DNA of 28,625 nucleotides, taken from NCBI GenBank assembly GCA_002314445.1, contig DCFX01000016.1, forward strand, positions 1 to 28,625, read 5' to 3'. A program made the position numbers and the translations under genes. This DNA is from Treponema sp. UBA1793 (GTDB lineage Bacteria; Spirochaetota; Spirochaetia; Treponematales; Treponemataceae). Each line of letters begins with the position of its first letter. Position 1 is the stretch's first letter. Positions 17,744 to 25,900 of the stretch are shown one piece after another. The notes under the pieces are model-generated. The model searched no databases, was not told where the DNA came from, and worked only from the letters and a program-made list of their open reading frames with translations.

Positions 17744-17775
17744 TCATTGCTGAATCTGTCGTTTACTCGTGTCTG

Positions 17776-18381
17776 TTACTTTACTGCTTCCAGTTCCTTT
17801 CTCAGTACCGGCTCCCATACTGTACCCGCATAAACTTTTATAGCTTTCTTCAGGCACATCTTTTTCTGCTCCGCTTCACTGGGTGTTCCAATCATTATTG
17901 TCCCTTGTGCAGCTCCTGCTCCAGGATGCTTTATCAACCGTATCCCATAAAAATATAATCCGGGTTTGTTCGGTACCGTAAACGCAAAATCCTTCACCTG
18001 TTCTGAATTCTCATCATACGTATCAAGCGTCCTGTTTGTTGAATGTACTGTCATGTTTCCCATGTGCATGTCGGAATAACTAAAGTTCCCTGTCCCTTCC
18101 ATATAAGTTACTTTATACTGTGTCCCCATCTTAAGCGGTTTCGGGCAGAACACCAGGTTCCCTTTCACTTTGTAATCCATCACATCAGGCTTGCCCGATT
18201 TTGTCACTTCTGTAAACGTTATATGGCTGATTCCGTTTGCCATTCCGTAGACAAGCACTGAATTCTGCGGCGTGCCCATGGACACATCATAGGTCATCTT
18301 TGGTGACGTCATGCACGAACTCAGTACTGTCATGATTCCTATCCCTAAGAAAAGTGTTATTAATTTTGTAATTCTTTTCAT
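17776..18381 (-). CDS. Hypothetical lipoprotein
   Basis: This encodes 201 residues. The ATG at 18381 is preceded by AGGAAG about seven bases upstream. The N-terminus is a lipoprotein signal (KRITKLITLFLGIGIMTVL) with lipobox LSSC, so the mature protein begins at Cys 23 and is membrane-anchored. The body is rich in beta-type sequence (NSVLVYGMANG, GLYFYGIRLIKH). It ends with a Lys/Glu-rich tail that includes the AEQKKMCLKKAIK helix. I do not recognise a family. It follows the DUF1566-like lipoprotein gene by 56 bases on the same strand and may share its transcript. Lying between a complete RHS toxin locus and an orphan RHS core, it could be an orphan immunity protein, but nothing in the sequence proves this. 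Confidence 0.8.
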   Translation of the reverse strand: MKRITKLITLFLGIGIMTVLSSCMTSPKMTYDVSMGTPQNSVLVYGMANGISHITFTEVTKSGKPDVMDYKVKGNLVFCPKPLKMGTQYKVTYMEGTGNFSYSDMHMGNMTVHSTNRTLDTYDENSEQVKDFAFTVPNKPGLYFYGIRLIKHPGAGAAQGTIMIGTPSEAEQKKMCLKKAIKVYAGTVWEPVLRKELEAVK

Positions 18382-18437
18382 AAAAAACTTCCTGATTTTT
18401 CCCTGTTATCTTTTTTAATGGTTTAAGTAAATGATAT

Positions 18438-19124
18438 TCAAAAACTTGTTATACAACGTACCCCGCACTTTGAGGATTTTGCGTATTCATATTCAAGTCC
18501 GTAACTAAAATATTCGTCATACGCATAATAGCCCTCCGCCGGGGATTGCGACGACGACCAGTATACGCCTGTTCCTAACAGCGTTACTGTTCCGCTGTAT
18601 CCGCCGTCTGTCAGTACTGTAAGCCCGGCGTTGATCGCTGTCCTGTTTTTGTACAGGTCATCAAGCTCTTTTTTTGCCGGCATATACCAAGTCTTTGACA
18701 GCCCGCTGACACTGTACGTATTGCAATAATTAAATGCAGGATACTCCGTTGCTGCATTCGTTCCTGCTGTTGTATCTGCTTCGCATATCACTGCCCAGTT
18801 GCCGCTGCCGTCGCTTGTGCTCGTACTAAATGTGGTACTGTATTCCGCCCCATATGCATCTGCCCATTTAAGCCCCTCACTTGATTCTGTAACAGCCACT
18901 ATTGACTTGACGCTGCCGTCATCTTTCAGCGCACAGACTATTCCTGCCGGTGTAAGGCTGCTGTCATATGCAGAAGACACCGTTCCGTTTGTGTAGTATA
19001 TCTGGCCGACAACTGCCTTTTCTATCGTAGCCGGATCATCTCCTGTTTCTGCCTTGCATCCTGCCATACCCAATGCAAACACCACTGCTGCTGAAAGCAG
19101 TTCCATTTTTTTCATCATCTTCAT
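18438..19124 (-). CDS. DUF1566/Lcl-type lipoprotein
   Basis: This encodes 228 residues. The ATG at 19124 has AGGGGGA about five bases upstream. The lipoprotein signal ends GMAGC (Cys 23). The C-terminal half carries the hallmarks of the Lcl/DUF1566 family (Fibrobacter major paralogous-like): TWYMPAKKELDDLYKN, then GVYWSSSQ and a final VRCI. Such domains are abundant as cell-surface lipoproteins in treponemes and other host-associated bacteria and are thought to bind surface ligands. The upstream segment VGQIYYTNGTVSS followed by GIVCALKDDG is the usual entry of this family. Role and partner are unknown. Confidence 0.85.
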   Translation of the reverse strand: MKMMKKMELLSAAVVFALGMAGCKAETGDDPATIEKAVVGQIYYTNGTVSSAYDSSLTPAGIVCALKDDGSVKSIVAVTESSEGLKWADAYGAEYSTTFSTSTSDGSGNWAVICEADTTAGTNAATEYPAFNYCNTYSVSGLSKTWYMPAKKELDDLYKNRTAINAGLTVLTDGGYSGTVTLLGTGVYWSSSQSPAEGYYAYDEYFSYGLEYEYAKSSKCGVRCITSF

Positions 19125-19150
19125 GTGTTCCCCCTTTTCTGATGATTTTT

Positions 19151-19178
19151 ATTATATAAAAATATCAGGTACAGTAAA
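19151..19178 (-). promoter_or_regulatory. Candidate promoter of the DUF1566 lipoprotein gene
   Basis: On the minus strand this reads TTTACT, a 16-base spacer, then TATAAT (19156-19151), with the start codon at 19124. The -35 lies in the loop and stem of the terminator-like hairpin 19166-19193, so the promoter overlaps the end of the upstream gene's transcript. Confidence 0.4.
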
Positions 19179-19193
19179 TTATTCTGCTACCTG
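19166..19193 (-). terminator. Terminator-like hairpin after the small AT-rich lipoprotein gene
   Basis: On the minus strand CAGGTA-G-CAG pairs with CTG-TACCTG (one bulged G), followed by ATATTTTTATAT. It lies about 85 bases past the stop at 19279, in the right direction to end the RHS/immunity transcript. The U-run is short and interrupted. The rest of 19194-19278 holds nothing I can assign. Confidence 0.5.
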
Positions 19194-19278
19194 TATTATT
19201 CCAAGTATCCATCTCTAACATTTTATACAATTTTAACTACATAATGCTCGCTCCGCATTAGATCTCTCAAAATTACAT

Positions 19279-19908
19279 TTAATACACATCCCTACTCGAC
19301 AACCAAATAATGCTCCCATCAATATTACTTTTTACAATATATCCGTTATATGGCATATCTTGATAATAATCATCATCTGTATAAAAGGCATAATCATTTT
19401 TATTTATAACATCAAGTATTTCAATAATTGTTTTCGTATTACGCATTTCTATTTTCCGGTTATAAAAAAAATTATCTTTTGAAACAATGGTATAATGCTT
19501 TTTATTTTTAACGTCATAACAATCCAAAAAATAAGCCAGAACATTTTCCTTTTTATCAACAGTGTATCTTGATTGCTCTTTACTAATTTTTCGAGTATCA
19601 TATAAAAATATTTCAAATTTATCTATTTTACTATATGAAGTTGGGTAAACATGCACACAAAATCCAGAATCATGACTTTGACCTATCAATGAATAACCAT
19701 TCGGAATAATGATATAATTCGTAAAATCGGAAATTACTACATTTTTTCTTATCGGTGCGGTAGTATTATTTTTACCAAACATAAGTTCTATTTTCTCATT
19801 TTTTTCGTCACTTCTATAATCAGACCATATAATCTTCTTTTTATTGCTACACCCGAGCAGTAAGGATATAAAAAACAAACTACTAATTAAGCATAGATGA
19901 TATTTCAC
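19279..19908 (-). CDS. AT-rich lipoprotein, candidate immunity protein of the RHS tip
   Basis: This encodes 209 residues from a GTG at 19908, preceded by GGGGGAG four bases upstream. Its first 26 bases lie inside the 3' end of the giant RHS gene in another frame, so the two genes are translationally coupled. The N-terminus is a lipoprotein signal (KYHLCLISSLFFISLLLGC), so the protein is membrane-anchored outside the cytoplasm. The body is Lys/Asn/Tyr/Asp-rich and unlike any family I recognise; it contains TNYIIIPNGYSLIGQ and a C-terminal VKSNIDGSIIWL. Codon use is strikingly AT-rich, like the RHS tip and unlike the RHS core. A small gene directly behind an RHS tip is the standard place for an immunity gene. 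Immunity proteins are often cytoplasmic, so a lipoprotein here would point to a toxin acting at the envelope. Confidence 0.8.
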   Translation of the reverse strand: MKYHLCLISSLFFISLLLGCSNKKKIIWSDYRSDEKNEKIELMFGKNNTTAPIRKNVVISDFTNYIIIPNGYSLIGQSHDSGFCVHVYPTSYSKIDKFEIFLYDTRKISKEQSRYTVDKKENVLAYFLDCYDVKNKKHYTIVSKDNFFYNRKIEMRNTKTIIEILDVINKNDYAFYTDDDYYQDMPYNGYIVKSNIDGSIIWLSSRDVY

Positions 19909-22900
19909 GGTACTCCCCCATATTCTTTAAAATTTCTTTATTATCATTCAAAAATTTCATTGCCTGTTCCTTTGTTAATACTTGCTTAATTGATTTATTT
20001 GACAATGGATCTAATACAGTTACAGATAAATTCCAACTTGTCAATTTTCCATCTGTTTTTGTATAATTAAATTTCACATCCCCCGCATGCCCCTCTGACA
20101 AATTTTCCATAATCGACCCAATCAAACCTAACCCTCCCAGTACCGTACTTACATTTTGGACATTTGTACCTTTCAATTGATTTTTATCTTCATAATCACT
20201 TTCACTATACATTCCTCTCGGTAGAGCACTTCCAAGTGCAATAATCGGATGACTATCCAGTGTTATTGACGATGAATTCACGTTACTATATGGATTACGC
20301 ATAACAGTTGTTTGATTTTTACCATCATTATAATATATACCTGAAAGAGAATTATTTACTGCAGTTGTATTAACCGGTTCAGGAGTAGGCGCAACATCCG
20401 ATTGTATTGATAAACAACTTGCAGCAACTGCAATTACCGCTACAACCAGCCATACATAATTTCCATCCGGGTCTGTGTACTTTATCGGGTTATTCCCTGC
20501 ATAATGGTACAGGTTCAGGTTTATGACATTGAATACACCTCCGCCACCCGGCAGACTCCGGTTGTGTTTCTTCGCCTCGTCGTTAATCGGTGCCTGCGGT
20601 AAATATTCACCCAGCGCCGGATCGGCAGATATCCATCTGCTGTACTTCGGGTCAAGGTACCGTGCTCCGTAGTAATACAGCCCTGTTTCTTCATCCTTTT
20701 CTTTTGCACTGAACCGGTACGGCGTGTCAAAGTAGGTATTCCCGCTCGTTTCATCCAGCCACGTTTCGCCATATGGCGTGTATTCTAAACGTTCGTACAC
20801 TTCGCCGTCACGGTCAGTTACGACAGACGTACTGCCTAAGTGATCTGCATGGTAGTAATACGTGTACAGCTTTTCTACAGCTGTATCTGCATTATCATAT
20901 GTCTCGCCCGTCCCCAGTGCAACCTGTTTCGTTACGATGCGGTCGTTGCCCAGGAAGATGTGCTTGCTCATCCTTCCGCCCGCTCCCTGGTAGGCGTCAT
21001 CGTACCGCTGTGTAAAGAACTTGTTGAAGTACAACGTCTCGCTTACACTGCTGCGTTTTACTGCACGCTGCCCATCTCCTCCGTACAGGTATTCGGTGGT
21101 GTAGCTGTCGTCCTTCGTCTTTGACAACAGGTTCCGCTCATTCCATGTGTAGTCACGGTAGTAGTAATTGCTCTTTGTGCCCGCATATGCAGTACTCCCG
21201 CCTTTCATCCTTGCCCATGCATAGTCCGATGAATATACGTTATCTGCCTCGGTCTTTATCAGGTGGTACGTTACTTCATCACTTGAATCAGTATCCGCAA
21301 AGCTTTTGTCCTGCTCGCGTATCAGGTTGCCGTTTGCGTCGTACTTGTAATACCTTTTCCCTGCCTGTACGGCCCGGTGTGCATAGCTGCTGTCGTATGT
21401 GTATGCAAGCGTGTAGTTCAAATCGTCTTCAAGTACTTCGCTTTCCTTGCTCGTCTTGCCGGTCATGTTGCACAGGCCGTCATCACTGAATGCAAATGAC
21501 TGTGAATACGATGCGTTGTATGACGGCCTGTCTGCCGTTGCATATTTATTTTCGGTACTGCCTTCCACTTTTATAAGCTGGTAGAGTGAGTCATATGAGT
21601 AATCCTGGCTTGTTGACCATCCCTTACAGCTGTTGGTATATCCTTCCACGTTCCCCACGGTGTCGAACGTGTACTGCATGTTCTGGATGACTCCGTCTTC
21701 CTCACTTTCCGTCACCAGTGACTTCAGCCACCGTCTGGCAGGGTCATATGTGTATGTTGTGTGCGTGCCGTTGCCGTATGATATGTACACCCTCTGCCCG
21801 TATTCATCGTAGCCGATGTCCTTTACGTAATTGAAATCGACGTATCCGTCCTTCACTCCGGTTACGGTCTGTACATTGCCGCCTGCGTCGTACGTGTACG
21901 TCACGGTCTCCCCGTCAGGGTATGAGACGTGCTGCATCCTTCCCAGATAGTCGCTTTCATACCCGGTGACTGCTGTTACCGAATCGTACCCCCCCGCCCG
22001 TACGATGCTCCGGGTTTCCTGCGTCATTTCTCCGAGCTTCCCGTACGCATACGTTATCGTGCCGCTTTCATCGGTCCGGCTTATGACTTTTCCTGCCCCG
22101 TTGTTGTCAGCTCCCGACGCTCCGTATTCCTGTACGATGTCCGTGCTCTCAGGGTAATCTGTCTTTATGAGCCGGTTGAATGCATCATAACTGTACTTTA
22201 TCTGCTCGCCTTTCCCTCTCAGCACGGGATTGTCTTCACGCAGCAGCCGTCCGTAGTCGTCGTAATACCAGTTAGTCTTGCCCGTGTCCTTACTCTCAAG
22301 GCTTGTCTTCTGCCCCAGCATGTTGTACACGGCCGTCACTGCATTCTTCTGCGCGTCGTATGCTTCCGTCATCTGGCCCATTTCGTCGTATACATAAGAG
22401 GCTTTCGTCAGTTCCTTTCCTGTCTTGTCCTCCCGCTCCGTCTCCGTGATGTTTTCTACGGGGTCTGCATACTGCACGCTCCTGTTCCCTTCAGGGTCGG
22501 TCACGGTCGTTATGTGTTCACCGCTGTCACTTACGGCGTATTCCGTCTTCTGTACCGAGCCGTCGGGTAATGTCTGTTCAGTCACCCGGTCGAGCGAGTC
22601 GTACGTATTTGCCGTGTACAGCTCTCCGTCAGGGTCATCGTACACTGCAGAGAGAAGATCAGACAAATCACCTTCCACGAACCTGTTCATGTACTGTTTT
22701 ACTTCACGGCCTTTCTCATCGTACTCCATGCAGCCGCTTACGTTCCACCCTGTCGTACGGCTCCCGCTTCCCGTCTCGTATTTCTCGCCGCGTTTCGCCG
22801 TCAGTGCCTTCCGTCCCATCCCGTCACTCACTACGACCGTCTCCATCACGGAGCTGTCCCCTGCGTCAAACGTGATTTTGTTGTCCGTTACGGTATACCA

Positions 22901-25900
22901 CAGGGCGTGCGTGCCTGAACTGTCAAGGTTGTCGTATGTGTAATATGCATACTGCACTGCGGGCATGCTGCCCGTGTCGTACGGGCTCCATACTTCCGTC
23001 AGCCGCCACTGTGCGTCGTATGCGTACCGCATCACGTTCCCGTTGATGTCAGTTTCGCTCTTCTTCGCTCCCGTCTCGTGGTACCAGTCCGCTCCCGACG
23101 TGTACGATGCCGCTGTCCCCGCCCCCTTCTGCCTGATGGCTGTTATATACTGATGGTCTGTGCTGTCGTATGTGTATGTTATGGTTACGCCGCTCGTATC
23201 GCTCATTGAGCTCATATTCCCGCAGTCGTCGTACGTAAAACTGTTCGTCAGGTAACTCGTACTGTCACGGTACTGTTTCAACGATTTCAGCGTCCCGTAT
23301 GTATCGTTGTATGTCCCTGTCCGCTTCCGGAGGAGCGTCCCGTCTGCGCCGTACACGCTGATTGTTTCGGGATGGTTATGCAGGTAGATGTACGGTGATG
23401 TATATGACGATGTGTTGTCGTCGTCCCAATACGTTATCTCTGCCGTGCGGTATGCACTGCCGTTCATTGTCTCCGTTATCTTTGTCACGTTCCCGTATTC
23501 ATCGTATTCGTACTCGTCAAGGAACGTCATCTTTCCGCTGCTTCCTGCTTCGTATGTTTCATTCAGTGAGCTCTTTACAAGCGCTTCGGGTGAATCGTAC
23601 AGTGTCTGTTCACTGTATTTCAGCAGCGTGCCGTCTGCTGTATATGTGCTTTCATCCTTCACCATTTCTTTGCGGTAATACTCATCGTTGTAATAATTCG
23701 TCACAACATATCCGCCGTCTGCGTCTGTCTTTGTCACGCTGCCGTAGCCGTAGAAGTCTTTCGTCATGCGGTTGTAATAGCCTGCGCCGTATGCGTATTT
23801 TGTCGTGATGCTGTGTTCACCGTGGGGGAGCGCTGCAAGTCCGTTTTCCCCGCACCCGTCGCTGACGGTCACGCTGTTCATCACGTACTTACTCTGCGGC
23901 ATGTCGCTTGTCCCGTACTTCACTTCGTACCCGATGCCCCATGTTTCTCCCGTGCTGCATGCTATGCCCGTCACTAAATCGGCTCCGCCCATCAGGTTGC
24001 GTTTCACCCACAGCCCGCCGTTGTCTCCGGGAATGCGCATAACCTGGTCTGCGTACCCGTCTCCGTCCATGTCCTGCATCTTTACACTTGCTCCGGTCAG
24101 GCTTGCCCCTCCGCTTACCCCGCCGTTTGCATCCACTGTAATATTTATGGTTCCGAAGTACACAAACATAACTACGATGTCTATTCCGTAATTGAAGTTT
24201 ACAGACAGGTTTCCGCTTACTCCTAAATTCAGCGTCGTTGAAAAATCAAGGCTGTCCGCATATTTGTCAAGCGCGAGTCCGAACGGGTTCAGCGCCACAT
24301 TCGGCAGGCCATCCAGGACGTGCGATGATTCGAGTACAGAACCGACTATCGGTATTCCGGAAAGGAAATTTGCTCCAAGGTTTCCGTCCGTGCACAGACT
24401 GAATGCTGATTCCATATCACTTGATATTTTCCATGCCGGTATCGTGATTGTCTGCGCATCTGTAAATCCGCTTCCCGTATTGTAACGTACCGATACCGCT
24501 GTTCCCGATCCTGTTTTTTTTGTCACCAAATCTTCAAGGCCGTCGCCGTTTATATCAAGCAGCATTGTCTCCGTGTTTGATGCGCTTGCCGAATAGTTCA
24601 GTCCCAGTCCTCCTGACACTCCGCAGTTCAGGCTGTTTGCCTGTGTCAATGCTTTTCCAAACGACAGGTTCGCTCCGTATGTCTCATTCGTGCTGCCGGA
24701 CAGGCTGCCGGAAGAGAATGTGCTGCACGACGGCTGGGAGACGAATGTATCTCCTGTATTGTATTTGAAACTGCCGTTATAGTAATCAGGCAGTCCGTCG
24801 CCGTTTATATCGGTAAAACCTGCTGTTTCGGTGTTTGTTCCGTGTGAATACACGTACCCGCCGGATCCGTTTCCTCCTCCGTGAATGGTTACGCCGACTG
24901 TCTGGCCTTTTGCGTTTTGCTTGGGGCTTATTGAACCTCCCGGACTGATTGTTCCTCCCTGGGTTGATATATCACTTTCGTTATAATCTATGACACCTAT
25001 TGAGCTTACCGTACCGGTATTTTTTCCGTATGAGACTGTACCGTCCTCGTCCCGGGAACCGTATATGACGGAAAGGGAACTGTTTCCCTGCAGGATATCA
25101 GGCACACCGTCACCGTTCACATCCTGTACACTCTGGAGCATACTGCTGCTGCCGGTATTAGTTCCATTCGTTTCACCTATCGACAGCCCTTTCGGCGATG
25201 CTGACTTTACAGCAGCTATTATTTCATCTACTGTCTTTCCCAGGTTGGCTGCGGACAATCCACAATCAAATGAAGCACCGTAGGTGACATCCTTTCCGCT
25301 GCTGCTGCTTTTTCTGAGCGTCGGCATTGTAAAGGTACCCGCTGTCGACGTACTGCCTGTGCCGTTTTCCGGAATTCCCGGTATTTCGTAATAGGCAGAG
25401 CCTCCTGCCCTGTTGCAGTGTATGTAGTCCCCCTCTATAAATGGTGCATACGTTGTCGATTCTGTTTTTGTGGAGCGTACCGCACTCTCCCCGCTGCCTG
25501 TCCATTGTGTTGTATTTTTTGCAACGTTTGCGACATTCCCCAGAAGGATTTTTGTGCCTGTATCGAATGTCTTTCCTGATTCTTCTTCTTTTGTCATCGT
25601 TATGCCGGTTTCTGATGACTGTATATTGCCTTTATCATCCCCGGTTGCTATTGTCGTTTCATTTTTTGCAGGCAGGTAATACAGACTTTCTTCTACACTG
25701 CCCCCTGCCGTACTGTCAGTCGCATTTTCTGCGGCTGTTTTGTAATCGGTGTTTTTGCCGCTGTCAAAACCGGCTCCGGTTGTTGACTGGGCGCTGCTTG
25801 TGCTGCTGTATAAACGTTCTGCAGAAAAAGGATTATCGCTGAGAGTGCCTTTCCATATTCCATAGTACCAGCCGTTTTTTCCACCGTACAGGCTTTCCTT

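Noticed and set aside
21929..22570. 213-codon plus-strand frame opposite the right RHS gene
   Set aside because: Mirror frame of the YD-repeat array with no supporting signals. The same applies to the frame at 26762-27358.
21000..23500. CRISPR-like or tandem DNA repeat array
   Set aside because: The periodic similarity is protein-level YD repetition with diverged codons and irregular spacing.
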